The notes below the pieces were generated by a model, which ran no database searches, was not told the DNA's origin, and saw nothing but the letters and a program-made list of their open reading frames with translations. A program made the translations under genes and the position numbers. Shown here in pieces: positions 55,702 through 64,000 of a stretch of DNA of 64,000 nucleotides. Origin of the DNA: Nonomuraea zeae (GTDB taxonomy: Bacteria; Actinomycetota; Actinomycetes; Streptosporangiales; Streptosporangiaceae); assembly GCF_005889725.1 (NCBI RefSeq), contig NZ_VCKX01000031.1, positions 1 through 64,000 on the forward strand, written 5' to 3'. Each line of letters starts with the position of its first letter. Position 1 is the stretch's first letter.

Positions 55702-56502
55702 ATGGCCAGCGACCTGCCCATCTGCCGCACCTGCGGCGTCCAGTACGCCGAGCCCCGGCCCGACTGCCCGATCTGCGAGGACGAGCGCCAGTACGTCGGC
55801 TGGTCCGGCCAGCAGTGGACCAGCCTGGCCGGGCTGGCGGCGGAAGGCCATAAGGGGCGCGTGGAAGAGGAGGGCCCGGACGTCGTGGGCATCGGCACCG
55901 CCCCGCCCACGGCCATCGGCCAGCGCGCCCTCCTCATCCGCACACCGGCCGGCAACGTGCTCTGGGACATGGTCTCCTACCTCGACGACGACCTGTTCGC
56001 CCAGGTGAAGGAGCTGGGCGGGCTGACGGCCATCGCCATCAGCCACCCCCACTTCTACGGCTCCATGGTCGAGTGGGCGCACGCGTTCGACGCCCCGATC
56101 CACTTGCACGCCGCCGACCTCGACTGGGTGGCCAGGCCGGACGACGCGGTGGTGTTCTGGGAGGGCGACACCCATCGGATCGCCGAGGATCTCACGCTCG
56201 TCAACGCGGGCGTCCACTTCGCGGGTGGTCAGGTCCTGCACTGGTCCCGCGGCGAGGGCGCCCTGTTCTCGGGTGACATCCTCCAGGTCGTCCAGGACCG
56301 GCGCTGGATGAGTTTCATGTACAGCTACCCGAACTACATCCCCGAACGTCCGCAGGTGGTGCGGCGTGCCCTGGCATTGCTGGAGCCGTACGCGTTCGAC
56401 CGGGTTTACGGCGGATGGTGGCAGCGCATCGTCCACACGGACGGCGCCGCGGCCGTCCGCCGGTCCGCCGATCGCTATCTGAAGTTCGTCAGCGAGGACT
56501 GA
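55702..56502 (+). CDS. MBL-fold protein with N-terminal zinc ribbon
   Basis: A 266-residue metallo-beta-lactamase-fold protein. It begins with a four-cysteine zinc ribbon (CRTCG and CPICE). The core has the metal-site region SHPHFYGSMVEW, in which the usual HxHxDH is reduced to two histidines, then HLHAAD, GGHx-like HFAGGQVLHW and FSGD. A large known branch of MBL proteins of unknown role has the same SHPHxYGS pattern, so this is a subfamily feature rather than damage. Ends with FDRVYGGWWQRIVHTDG. It probably forms an operon with the MFS transporter. Confidence 0.83.
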   Translation: MASDLPICRTCGVQYAEPRPDCPICEDERQYVGWSGQQWTSLAGLAAEGHKGRVEEEGPDVVGIGTAPPTAIGQRALLIRTPAGNVLWDMVSYLDDDLFAQVKELGGLTAIAISHPHFYGSMVEWAHAFDAPIHLHAADLDWVARPDDAVVFWEGDTHRIAEDLTLVNAGVHFAGGQVLHWSRGEGALFSGDILQVVQDRRWMSFMYSYPNYIPERPQVVRRALALLEPYAFDRVYGGWWQRIVHTDGAAAVRRSADRYLKFVSED

Positions 56503-56505
56503 ACG

Positions 56506-56769
56506 TCACGGCTGGGGCCTGCGCGGCTCCTGCCCCTGCTCGTGCTCCTGCTCGGGCCGCCGCTCAGTGCCCGCACCGGTGGCGGGGTCGGCTCCTCCGC
56601 CGTAACGGCGCTGCACCGCGTCCACACCCTTGCCGATCTGGTCGTCGTACTTGTGCCCGGTGCGTTCCTTCGCATACTGCTCGGCGCGGTCCAGGATCTG
56701 GTCGGCCTGCTTGGAGTGCCCTCTGGCCAGGTTCTCTGCCTTCTTCAGCCATTCGCCGATGCGGCTCAT
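56506..56769 (-). CDS. MT0933-like antitoxin family protein
   Basis: An 87-residue protein. Residues 1-55 (MSRIGEWLKKAENLARGHSKQADQIL, then KERTGHKYDDQIGKGVDAVQRRYG) match the Rv0909/MT0933 antitoxin family. The tail is Glu/Gln/Pro-rich. ATG at 56767-56769. No toxin gene is adjacent, so an antitoxin role is uncertain; solitary members are widespread in actinobacteria. Confidence 0.75.
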   Translation of the reverse strand: MSRIGEWLKKAENLARGHSKQADQILDRAEQYAKERTGHKYDDQIGKGVDAVQRRYGGGADPATGAGTERRPEQEHEQGQEPRRPQP

Positions 56770-56856
56770 CACGGTTCCCCGTTCTTCAGACTACGGTCGC
56801 CCCCTACCCGTCGACACTCGGATGATGTGCCCACCCGGGATCGCGGGGGCGCCGGG

Positions 56857-57195
56857 TCAGGAGAAGACGGCCGACTTGAGCAGCAGGCGCTCGGAGGCCC
56901 GGCCGCCGTCGGGGCGCAGCGTGTAGTAGTCGCCCCGGCAGTCGAAGTCCGTGAAGACCGTGACCGTGGAGTCGGTGTCGTTGCGCGGCGTGTGGGCGCT
57001 GCCGCCGGTGGCGCGCAGCTCGGACAGGTTGACGCACTCCCCGCTCTCCGGGTTGACGAACCCGCCGATCCGCAGGTCGCCGCTCAGGTCGCGGTAGCGG
57101 TAGGTGAAGGTGCCCGTCGCGGCGTGGGCGGGGGCGCACAGCGACAGGGCCAGTGCCAGGGAGCCGGCGGCGAGTACGGCGGAACGAGCGCGCAT
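56857..57195 (-). CDS. Small secreted protein
   Basis: A 112-residue protein with a clear signal peptide (MRARSAVLAAGSLALALS, cleavage after AHA). The mature part of about 85 residues (FTYRYRDLSGDLRIGGFVNPESGECVNL, VFTDFDCRGDYYTLRPDG) has two cysteines and a beta-rich look, resembling small peptidase-inhibitor-like or crystallin-like secreted proteins of actinomycetes. Function unknown. The ATG at 57193-57195 has AAGGG about eleven bases upstream. It lies downstream of a secreted subtilase, so an inhibitor role is a tempting but unproven idea. Confidence 0.7.
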   Translation of the reverse strand: MRARSAVLAAGSLALALSLCAPAHAATGTFTYRYRDLSGDLRIGGFVNPESGECVNLSELRATGGSAHTPRNDTDSTVTVFTDFDCRGDYYTLRPDGGRASERLLLKSAVFS

Positions 57196-57279
57196 GGCGG
57201 GAGATTCCCTTCCTCGGGATGGCGGTTCGGACAGGACTCCACCCTAAGGCCACCCTCCGTAGTTGCATAGCTACGCAGC

Positions 57280-57315
57280 GTGCGGGGCTCCGCCGTGAAG
57301 GGCGGAGCCCCGCAC
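57280..57315 (-). terminator. Strong hairpin terminator of the subtilase gene
   Basis: Perfect 15-base arms GTGCGGGGCTCCGCC (57280-57294) and GGCGGAGCCCCGCAC (57301-57315) around the loop GTGAAG, two bases beyond the stop of the subtilase gene. It separates that gene from the small secreted protein gene downstream. Confidence 0.85.
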
Positions 57316-57317
57316 GG

Positions 57318-60300
57318 TCACTTCAGCGCGAACGCCCTGGTGATCGTCTGCTCGACCTTGTTGCCCGACGTGTCCCAGGCGGCCACCTTCAGGGACGCGT
57401 ATCCGCCGTGCCCCTTGTGCTGGGCCTGGACCCGGTACGTCCCGTTGCCCCGCCGGTCCACCTCGGCCTCGACCCAGGTCGCGCCGTCGTCGTACGAGAT
57501 CTGCGCCGTGGCTCCGGCGACCTTGACGGGCGCGGCCCCGGTCGGCGGCCGGACGCCGAACTCGAACGTGTGCCGGCCCCGGGAGGAGACGGCGTTGCGG
57601 AGATCGACGCCGAGGTCGTAGTCGATCGCGAGCAGCGGCAGCACCTCCCGCTCGCCGGTGTGCGCCGAGGAGAACGTCCAGGTCGTGGCCGTCTTCGTGG
57701 CCGTGCCCCACCAGGCGGCGCTCCGCTCGGCGCGCTGCTCCAGCCGGTAGGACGCGCGCTCGGCGGGGAAGGCGAACACCCTGTTGTACAGCTCGCCGCC
57801 GGAGTCGATCAGCTGATCCCCGCGGTAGAGCTCGTAGGCCGCCTGGTCCGCCTGGCCGTAGACGAAGCCGAAGTGGCCGGGGTCGGAGTCGCCGAACGCC
57901 GGCGTCATCATCCGCACCTCGTCCCCGGTGCGCTGGGCCGGTAGACCGTACTCGGAGTAGGCGCTGGACAGGTTGCGCGGCTGGCCGGGGCCGCCCGGCG
58001 CGAACCAGTGCTCGCCGGTCCGCTCGCCCACCCGGTAGGTGCGGTCACCGCTGATCAGCTCGGCCCCTTCGCCCGAGCGCTGGAACCTGGTGCGCACGAC
58101 CAGGTCGCCGGGCGTCGTCCACTCCTCGCGCTCCATCGGCCCGGTGATCGGGGACGGCTTGATCATCATGCCGCCGACCGCGGGCCGGAAGCTGGCGCGC
58201 GTGCCGTAGCCGGCCTCGTCAGAGGTGCCGTGGTAGCTCGCGTCGATGCGTGCCATGGTCCGCGGCGAGACCTCGTACCGCAAGTCCCGCGGCACGCCGT
58301 CGTGCCAGCGCAGCACGTCGTACCAGTACGGGCTCACCGACGTGCCCTCCAGCCGCACCCGGCCGGCCTTGCGCAGCGCCGCCGCCTCGTCGAAGCCCGT
58401 GGTGAACGCGGGCGTGGCCAGCCCGCTCCCCCAGTACGACAGGGCGCCGGGCCGCTCGTTCATGGCCAGCACGACGACGGAGGCGCCGGCCGCGGCCGCG
58501 CTCTCGATGGCGGGGAACATGTCCGCCCCTGGCCGGTAGGTGAGCAGCGCCAGCCGGCCCGACAGGTCGGTGCCGGTGAAGTCCTCGCGGCTGCCACCGT
58601 CATAGACCCGCAGGTCGCGCCGCCCGTCGAACCTGGGTCCGTAGTCCATGTGGACCAGCCGCAGGTCCTTGCCGCCCGCCGTGGCGGTGGCGATCGGCTT
58701 GTACAGGTCCCAGTGGTGGTACACCTCGAACACGCCGGTCTCCGCCTTCGGCATGGGCGTGAGGTAGGCGCGTTCGGTGGCCGGGGTCAGCATCCACGAC
58801 GAGTGCAGGCCGGGCCCGTCGCCGTAGCGGACGTGGCCGATGGTGACCTGCGAGTGGTCCACCCGCTTCGCGGTCTCCAGGCGGACCTGGGCGGCGCGGC
58901 GGGCGTCGATCGGGATCGTGGCCGGGCCGGTGATCCGCACGTCGGGGTCGCCCGCGAAGACGACCTCGGCGGAGTGCACGCTCTCCTGCCTGCGCTCGAA
59001 CAGCGTGGCCATCATCGAGTAGCGGCCGGCGGGCAGGTCGGCGACGAGCTTGCCGTCCTCGGGCACCTCCAGGTCGTAGAACTCGCCGGTCTCCAGGTCG
59101 AGGACGTCCACGCCGGACTCCGCGCCGGGCGCGGCGCCGTCCCGGTAGGTGACCGGGATCTCGACGCGGTGCCTGGTCGCGCTGATGCTCTGCACGATCG
59201 CGACCGTCACCTCGACGTCCGGCGCGGTCGCGCGCAGGCGGCCGGTGTAGCGGCCGCGCGTGCCCTTCGCCGGGTCGACGGCCACGGTGACCTGCGCCTT
59301 GCCTCCCGCGGGAACGTCCACGCGGTTCGCCGGGAGGGTGAACATGCCCGCGGGGGCCGGCTCGCCGTTCCTGTCGCGTACGTCGAGCGCCAGGTCGAGG
59401 GCCACGGCCGTGTCACCGGCGTTGACGATCTCGACGGCCGAGGTGCCGGCCTCGCCGTCGGCCGCCACGGTGGGCCGGCTGATCGTGGCCGGGCTGGCGT
59501 ACACCTGCTGGGCGACCGCCCGTCCCGCGTCCAGGCGTCCGGAGCCGATCGCGTCGAGGTCGCCGGCCACCGGCTTGACGGTGCTGATCAGGGCGGCCTT
59601 GAGCTGCTGCGCGTTCCAGTCAGGGTGACGCTGGGCGAGCAGCGCCGCCGCGCCGGACACGTGCGGGGTGGCCATGGAGGTGCCGTTCAGCGAGCTGTAG
59701 CGGTCGTCGATCGGGCTGCCGATCGAGGTGCCCGCGGCGCGGGCGGCCACGATGGCCACGCCCGGCGCGCTGATCTCCGGCTTGAGCGCGTCGTCGCCGA
59801 GCCGCGGACCGCGCGAGGAGAAGCCGGCGAGCTCGTCACGCTTGCTGACCGCGCCGACCGTGAGCGCGGCGTCGGCGGCGCCGGGCGAGGCGACGGTGCC
59901 CGCGTCCGGGCCCTCGTTGCCCGCCGCCACCACGAACAGCGCGCCGGACTGGCTGGACAACGTGTTCAGGGCCTGGCTCAGCGGGTCCTGGCCGTCGGAC
60001 GGGTCGTCGGTGCCCAGGCTCATGCTGACGACGTCCACCTTCTGGGCCGCCGCCCACTCCATCCCGGCGACGATCCACGACAGGTAGCCGGCGCCCGTGT
60101 CGCCGAGTACCTTGCCGACGTATAAGTCCGCGCCGGGCGCGACGCCCTTGCGCCTGCCGGCGTCGGCGGCGCCGCTGCCCGCGACGGTGGCGGCGACATG
60201 GGTGCCGTGGCCGTTGTGGTCCACGGTGTCGGCGGCGTCGGAGAAGTTGGCGCTCTCGGTGATGCGGCCTTGCAGGTCGGGGTGGGTGGCGTCGGCGCCG

Positions 60301-61004
60301 GTGTCGAGCACGGCCACCTTCACGCCCTTGCCGTCGTAGCCCGCCTGCCAGGCGGATGGGGCGCCGATCTGGGGCACGCTGGTCTCGAGCGTGGCGCGTA
60401 CGGGGCGGTCGAGCCAGACCTTCTCGTACGTCGCCGTCGCCGCCGTCTTGGTGGCCGCCGAGGTCAGCGCGGTCCAGAACGCGGCGGCCTGCGCAGGGGT
60501 GCGCTCGACGGCGGCGGCGTTCGCGCTGGCCAGCACGCGCGTCCTGCGAGCGCCCGCGGGCACCGGCTGCGCGGCGAGCGTGCGCCGGGCGGCCGGGCCG
60601 TAGCTGACGATCAGCGGCAGCGAGGCGCGGTGCGCGTCGTCGAGCCCGGCCTCGATGAGCGTGGTGACGTTGAAGAGCTCCTGGTCCAGCCGGTTCGCGG
60701 CCAGCAGCGGGCGGGCCGTCTCCGGGATCACGTACAGGTCGCCGCGCCGGTCGATGGTCTTGTACGCGGGCTGCGCGCGCCCGGGGTCCGGCCGGGGGCC
60801 GGCGACCTGGCGGCCGTCGGCGTAGGTCTGCACCTCTATGACGTCGCCGGTGACCAGCGTCAGCGTGTGGGTGACCGGCGGCGTAAGCGTGCTCGCCGGC
60901 CTGGCGGGCGGATCTCCCGCTGCAGCGCCCGCGGGTACGGCCTGCCCGAAGGCGAGTACGGCCGCGCCGGTGGTCGCTGCGACGACACGGAAAAGTGGTC
61001 GCAT
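57318..61004 (-). CDS. Large secreted S8 family serine protease (subtilase)
   Basis: A 1228-residue subtilase. A signal peptide (about 1-28) is followed by a propeptide to about residue 200 (TGDVIEVQTYADG, TLIEAGLDDAHRASLPLIVSYG). The catalytic domain has D234 (VAVLDTGAD), H266 (NGHGTHVA), oxyanion N in AAGNEGPD and S443 (NGTSMATPH). About 650 residues of C-terminal beta-domains follow, with a PA-like region (LSGRLALLTYRPGADMFPAIESAAAAGASVVVLAMNE). This long form is common in soil actinomycetes. I chose the ATG at 61002-61004 (MRPLFRVVAATTGAAVLA), with GGGAGG upstream. Probably helps to degrade external protein. Confidence 0.93.
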   Translation of the reverse strand: MRPLFRVVAATTGAAVLAFGQAVPAGAAAGDPPARPASTLTPPVTHTLTLVTGDVIEVQTYADGRQVAGPRPDPGRAQPAYKTIDRRGDLYVIPETARPLLAANRLDQELFNVTTLIEAGLDDAHRASLPLIVSYGPAARRTLAAQPVPAGARRTRVLASANAAAVERTPAQAAAFWTALTSAATKTAATATYEKVWLDRPVRATLETSVPQIGAPSAWQAGYDGKGVKVAVLDTGADATHPDLQGRITESANFSDAADTVDHNGHGTHVAATVAGSGAADAGRRKGVAPGADLYVGKVLGDTGAGYLSWIVAGMEWAAAQKVDVVSMSLGTDDPSDGQDPLSQALNTLSSQSGALFVVAAGNEGPDAGTVASPGAADAALTVGAVSKRDELAGFSSRGPRLGDDALKPEISAPGVAIVAARAAGTSIGSPIDDRYSSLNGTSMATPHVSGAAALLAQRHPDWNAQQLKAALISTVKPVAGDLDAIGSGRLDAGRAVAQQVYASPATISRPTVAADGEAGTSAVEIVNAGDTAVALDLALDVRDRNGEPAPAGMFTLPANRVDVPAGGKAQVTVAVDPAKGTRGRYTGRLRATAPDVEVTVAIVQSISATRHRVEIPVTYRDGAAPGAESGVDVLDLETGEFYDLEVPEDGKLVADLPAGRYSMMATLFERRQESVHSAEVVFAGDPDVRITGPATIPIDARRAAQVRLETAKRVDHSQVTIGHVRYGDGPGLHSSWMLTPATERAYLTPMPKAETGVFEVYHHWDLYKPIATATAGGKDLRLVHMDYGPRFDGRRDLRVYDGGSREDFTGTDLSGRLALLTYRPGADMFPAIESAAAAGASVVVLAMNERPGALSYWGSGLATPAFTTGFDEAAALRKAGRVRLEGTSVSPYWYDVLRWHDGVPRDLRYEVSPRTMARIDASYHGTSDEAGYGTRASFRPAVGGMMIKPSPITGPMEREEWTTPGDLVVRTRFQRSGEGAELISGDRTYRVGERTGEHWFAPGGPGQPRNLSSAYSEYGLPAQRTGDEVRMMTPAFGDSDPGHFGFVYGQADQAAYELYRGDQLIDSGGELYNRVFAFPAERASYRLEQRAERSAAWWGTATKTATTWTFSSAHTGEREVLPLLAIDYDLGVDLRNAVSSRGRHTFEFGVRPPTGAAPVKVAGATAQISYDDGATWVEAEVDRRGNGTYRVQAQHKGHGGYASLKVAAWDTSGNKVEQTITRAFALK

Positions 61005-61190
61005 CCTTGGGGTTCCTCCCTTTGCTCCACGCGGTTGATCATCCACACCGCGCAGGACAAATTGTCAGGAACGGGGTATTTCACCCCAAGGGCTGTTACT
61101 GGCGGAGGGCCGCCATGGCATGTTTCCGCCACCCGCGAACCCGGGCTGAACGCGTCCCGGCCGGTCCGGGCGGCCTCCTACCATACGGCC

Positions 61191-62090
61191 ATGACCACGC
61201 ACGGATTCACGCTCACCGCCGAGGGCCCGTTCGACTTCGGCGCCGCGCTGCGCTTCGTCGAAGACTGGCCGGCCACCAGCACGCTGCCCTCTGACGGGAA
61301 GGCGCTGCGCTTCGCCTACTGCGCGGAGTCCGACTGGCTGCCGATCGGCGTGAGCGTGACGGGCGCGCCCGGCGGGGTCTCCGTGACCACCACGCGGGCC
61401 GCGGGGCCCGGGATCCGGGGCGAGGTGGCGCGGATCTTCTCGCTCGACGTCGACGGCGCCGGCTTCGCCGCGCTCGGCGAGGCCGACCCGGCGCTCGGCG
61501 ACCTGCAGCGCCACAGCCCCGGGCTGCGGCCGGTGTGCTTCTGGAGCCCGTGGGAGGCGGCCTGCTGGGCGGTGATCGTGCAGCGGTCGTCGATGCTCAT
61601 CGCGTCCCGGATCAAGCAGCGCATCGCGGAGCGCTACGGGGCGCGGGTCACCGTGGACGGAGAGGACTACGCGGCCTTCCCGCCGCCGGTCTCGCTGGTG
61701 GAGGCCGGCGGGCTCGGGCTGCCCGCACAGAAGGAGGAGTGGCTGCGCGGGCTGGCCAGGGCGGCGCTCGACGGCGTGCTCACCGCCGAGCACCTGCGCG
61801 CGCTCGATCCGGTGGAGGCCCTGGCCGAGCTGCGCAGCCTGCCCGGGGTGGGGCCCTTCTCCGCCGGGCTCATCCTGATCCGCGGCGCGGGGGCGCCGGA
61901 CGCCTTCCCCGGCGACGAGCCGCGCCTGTTCGGCATCCTCCGCGAGGCGTACGGGCTGCCGGAGGACGCGCCGCCGGGGGCGTACCGGAAGCTGGCCGAG
62001 GCGTGGCGGCCCTACCGCTCGTGGGCCTCCTTCCTCTTCCGGGCCTCCGGCTACGGCATCGCCGACGACCGGAAGCCGGCCGACGACTGA
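61191..62090 (+). CDS. DNA-3-methyladenine glycosylase II (AlkA-like)
   Basis: A 299-residue HhH-GPD superfamily glycosylase that removes alkylated purines from DNA. The N-terminal AlkA-like domain (FTLTAEGPFDFGAALRFVEDW) is followed by the helix-hairpin-helix LRSLPGVGPFSAGLILIRG and the acidic loop DAFPGDEPRLFG, with the catalytic aspartate expected in FPGDE. ATG at 61191. It is divergent from the subtilase gene with a 186-base region; I see no LexA box or Ada-type site in it. Confidence 0.88.
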   Translation: MTTHGFTLTAEGPFDFGAALRFVEDWPATSTLPSDGKALRFAYCAESDWLPIGVSVTGAPGGVSVTTTRAAGPGIRGEVARIFSLDVDGAGFAALGEADPALGDLQRHSPGLRPVCFWSPWEAACWAVIVQRSSMLIASRIKQRIAERYGARVTVDGEDYAAFPPPVSLVEAGGLGLPAQKEEWLRGLARAALDGVLTAEHLRALDPVEALAELRSLPGVGPFSAGLILIRGAGAPDAFPGDEPRLFGILREAYGLPEDAPPGAYRKLAEAWRPYRSWASFLFRASGYGIADDRKPADD

Positions 62091-62178
62091 CCGGCGTGCA
62101 TGCTGGCTGTAGCAGGCACACGTCTATGTCGTGCGATTAAGGGCAGTTCGAGGTCTTTCACGACTCTTGGGAGAAACC

Positions 62179-62970
62179 ATGAGCGAGGCTGAGACTGTCG
62201 CCCGCCGGGCGGCGGATAGCCCGGCAATGGACAAGCTGGCGCGTGTCGGGTTGGTCTGTCGCGGGTTGCTCTACGGGCTGATCGGCGTGCTGGCGATCCA
62301 GATCGCCTTCGGCGGCGGCGGGCGCGAGGCTGACAAGAACGGCGCGATCGCCACGGTCGCGGCGCTGCCGTTCGGTGCCGTGATCCTCTGGATCATGGTC
62401 GTCGGGTTCGCCGCGCTGACCGTGTGGCAGGCGTGTGAGGCGATCTTCGGGTCCCCCCGGCTCAAGGATCGGGCCGAGTCCGGGAGCCGGGTCGTGGTCT
62501 ACGCGTTCATCTGCGTCGCGCTGCTGACCATGCTGCTGGCCGGCAAGACCGCCTCCGACGACAAGCGGTCCCAGGACCTGACGGGCAAGCTGCTCGATCT
62601 TCCCGGCGGGCAGATCATCGTGGGCGCGGTGGGGCTCGGCATCGTGGCGCTCGGCGTCTACTGGATCCGCTACGGGATCAAGAAGGAGTTCCGCAAGCAG
62701 CTCAGGCCCATGCCGCAGCGAGCCCGCCAGGTGATGGACCGGCTCGGGCTGGCCGGCTACCTCGCCCGCGGAGTGATCGCCGCGCTGGCCGGGGTCTTCG
62801 TGATCCAGGCGGCCATCACCTTCGACCCCGACAAGGCCGGGGGCATCGACGCGACGCTCAGGGCGTTCGCCGACACTCCCGCGGGGCCCTGGCTGCTCGC
62901 CGTGGTGGCGCTCGGGCTGCTGCTGTTCGCCGGATACTGCATGGGCGAGGCCCGCTGGCGCCGCACCTGA
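62179..62970 (+). CDS. DUF1206 membrane protein
   Basis: A 263-residue membrane protein with three repeats of a two-helix DUF1206 module (ARVGLVCRGLLYGLIGVLAIQIA; ESGSRVVVYAFICVALLTMLL; GLAGYLARGVIAALAGVFVIQAAI). Each repeat begins R-G/x-x-Y-G. Function unknown. ATG at 62179 with GGAG five bases upstream. A strong terminator follows. Confidence 0.9.
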   Translation: MSEAETVARRAADSPAMDKLARVGLVCRGLLYGLIGVLAIQIAFGGGGREADKNGAIATVAALPFGAVILWIMVVGFAALTVWQACEAIFGSPRLKDRAESGSRVVVYAFICVALLTMLLAGKTASDDKRSQDLTGKLLDLPGGQIIVGAVGLGIVALGVYWIRYGIKKEFRKQLRPMPQRARQVMDRLGLAGYLARGVIAALAGVFVIQAAITFDPDKAGGIDATLRAFADTPAGPWLLAVVALGLLLFAGYCMGEARWRRT

Positions 62971-62990
62971 CCCGAACCCGCTGCCTCTCA

Positions 62991-63032
62991 GGCGGGCGTC
63001 CCTGCCGCTCAAGCGCGGCGGGGACGCCCGCC
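62991..63032 (+). terminator. Hairpin terminator after the DUF1206 gene
   Basis: Arms at 62991-63008 and about 63013-63032 pair over 18 bases with one G-U, beginning GGCGGGCGTCCC and ending GGGACGCCCGCC, with a short TCAAG-type loop. It lies 20 bases beyond the stop codon. Confidence 0.85.
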
Positions 63033-63038
63033 TTCGGC

Positions 63039-63526
63039 GTGCCTGTCCCCGGGCATGGTGTCCGGTACACCGAGATTGCCAACTGGTCCGACGGCACCGA
63101 GACCTCGCAGGCGTACGCCACGAAGGGCGTTCTGCAGTTCGGCAAGAAGAGCCTGGCCGCTTACGACATTGCCAGCACCGCCTCAACCCCACCGAGCCCG
63201 CCACGCTGTCGGCGCTGCTCAAGAAGGGCAGCACGAGCGGGAACACGGTCACCGGCACGATCACCTTCAAAGACCTGCGCAAGGCGTCCGCCTGGTTCTC
63301 CCGCTCCGACCTCCGTTCCTGGGCCTCGGACACAGCGGTCTCCTACAAGCTGACGCTCAACTCGGCCGGCCTGGTCAGCAGGCTGTGGAGCTCCTACACG
63401 GCCAAGGGCGTCTCGGAGGACTACGAAGACTTCGAGAACAGCACCGTCATCGTCGACACCCGCTACACCGGCTGGGGCGCCAAGGTGTCGGTCAAAACGC
63501 CCAACCCCAAGACCGTCACCGAGTGA
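63039..63526 (+). pseudogene. Frameshifted C-terminal remnant of a lipoprotein/immunogenic-type protein
   Basis: Two reading frames make one continuous protein-like sequence if a single base is added back near 63183-63187. The first frame gives TEIANWSDGTETSQAYATKG and GKKSLAAYDIAST; the second gives LNPTEPATLSALLKKGSTSG through KLTLNSAGLVSRLWSSYTA to a stop at 63524-63526. The deletion seems to be one C in GCC-CTC. The N terminus is missing: the frame begins directly after the DUF1206 terminator without a binding site or signal peptide. The C-terminal pattern (DTRYTGWGAKVSVKTP) resembles secreted lipoproteins of actinomycetes. Either a decayed gene or a sequencing error within an incomplete copy. 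Confidence 0.65.
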
Positions 63527-63793
63527 CGTTGTTCCGAGCGCCGCGACCGGCGCGGGCATAGACGGCGCCGGCGGGCAGCACGGTCGCACCAGAGCGTGCC
63601 GGTGCTCGCCGGTAGGGCCCGTCAGCACCGTCTCGCCGTCCAGCGGCGTCAACGCGTGGGCGGCTGTCTCGCTGTTCATGCAGAACGCGCACCTGCCCCG
63701 GTCCTTCGCCTGCCCTCACCGGCTCGCCTCACTTCTTGCCGGAGACCGCCGCCGCGACGCATCGGCTACGCCGGCACGCCCGTACAGGGCAAT

Positions 63794-63845
63794 GGGGCAC
63801 GCCCGGACTTGAGCGTGCCCCCATGAAGCCGGGCCTCAGGCCCGG
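63794..63845 (-). terminator. Two hairpins after the PAP2 gene
   Basis: GGGGCACGC (63794-63802) pairs with GCGTGCCCC (63813-63821), and CCGGGCC (63829-63835) pairs with GGCCCGG (63839-63845) around TCA. They stand seven or more bases beyond the PAP2 stop on the minus strand. The interval 63527-63793 holds nothing I recognise. Confidence 0.65.
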
Positions 63846-63852
63846 TTGGGCG

Positions 63853-64000
63853 TCAGGCCCGCTGGACGAGCTTCGGCGCCTGCGCCTGGCGCCGCTGCTC
63901 ACGCCGGTACAGGATCGCCCGGGCGGCCATCACCACGCAGCCGACCCCCAGCAGCAGGCCCCACAGGACGTCGCTGAGGAAGTGCATGCCGCGATACAGC
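63853..64000 (-). CDS. C-terminal end of a PAP2-family phosphatase (cut by window edge)
   Basis: About 48 residues before the stop at 63853-63855. The start of the fragment LYRGMHFLSDVLWGLLLG is the third motif of PAP2 phosphatases (R-x-x-x-G-x-H-x-x-x-D), with histidine and aspartate in place. One membrane helix and a Gln/Arg-rich tail follow. Such enzymes dephosphorylate phosphatidic acid or undecaprenyl pyrophosphate at the outer face of the membrane. The 5' part lies outside the window. Confidence 0.85.
   Translation of the reverse strand, partial: LYRGMHFLSDVLWGLLLGVGCVVMAARAILYRREQRRQAQAPKLVQRA

Noticed and set aside
55702..56502. Loss of the canonical MBL metal motif taken as a sign of inactivation
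   Set aside because: The SHPHxYGS form is shared by a large intact subfamily, so it is a subfamily trait rather than damage.
56506..56769. Toxin-antitoxin system around the MT0933-like protein
   Set aside because: No toxin-like gene is adjacent on either strand, so a two-component module is not supported.
63161..63679. Minus-strand frame near the right end (MNSETAAHALTPLDGE...)
   Set aside because: It runs antisense to the frameshifted remnant, has no family resemblance and no binding site.

Overview
This 64 kb window is very GC-rich DNA from a filamentous-type actinobacterium. Evidence for that is the strong G/C third-position bias, many GTG/TTG starts, purine-rich ribosome binding sites, an F420-type luciferase-like oxidoreductase, an actinobacterial second SSB next to EttA, a DUF6504-dnaE2 SOS operon with a LexA box, PASTA-less Ser/Thr kinases and DUF1206/DUF2795/DUF4328 proteins. 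My best guess is the Streptosporangiales (Nonomuraea-like). That is an inference from gene content only; there is no rRNA or tRNA here to confirm it.

Layout. 0-7 kb: ettA, a membrane GGDEF cyclase and ssb, separated by unusually long gene-free stretches filled with five different degenerate tandem-repeat arrays. 7-13 kb: a tightly overlapping operon of a siroheme/cobalamin uroporphyrinogen methyltransferase and two large dynamin-like GTPases. 13-18.5 kb: speB, then cobalamin genes cobT, cbiX and cobL, and a double GNAT acetyltransferase. 18.6-23.5 kb: a DUF2795-baeRF2 pair, then the lactate-utilisation operon lutABC facing its FadR-type GntR regulator across a perfect 35-bp operator dyad. 23.5-30.2 kb: sulfatase, LLM oxidoreductase, a two-gene ABC exporter, an orphan NarL-type response regulator and a DUF4328 membrane protein. 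30.2-34.2 kb: DUF6504-dnaE2 mutasome operon with a LexA box. 34.2-39.6 kb: a GntR/UTRA regulator divergent from a four-gene ABC importer plus HAD phosphatase, possibly for a phosphonate or phosphorylated compound. 39.7-45.4 kb: a transmembrane Ser/Thr kinase, then a TetR regulator divergent from an ABC-F ribosome-protection type ATPase and a virginiamycin B lyase, which together look like a streptogramin self-protection operon. 45.5-52.7 kb: an unknown protein, quinone oxidoreductase, LysE exporter, an ABC-2 exporter with a coupled PucR regulator, patatin and PlsC-like lipid enzymes. 52.7-64 kb: cobQ, an MFS transporter, an MBL-fold protein, small proteins, a large secreted subtilase, an AlkA-type glycosylase, DUF1206, a frameshifted gene remnant and the end of a PAP2 phosphatase.

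A theme runs through the window: short-unit tandem repeats have expanded both between genes (units of about 10, 15, 24, 25, 33, 41 and 47 bp) and inside genes (SSB tail, GTPase head, two places in the ABC-F ATPase). The in-gene units are all multiples of three, so reading frames survive. The ABC-F protein is the most unusual product: it appears to start at CTG and carries a repeat-derived insert inside its first ATPase domain. I found no CRISPR array, complete insertion sequence, rRNA or tRNA.
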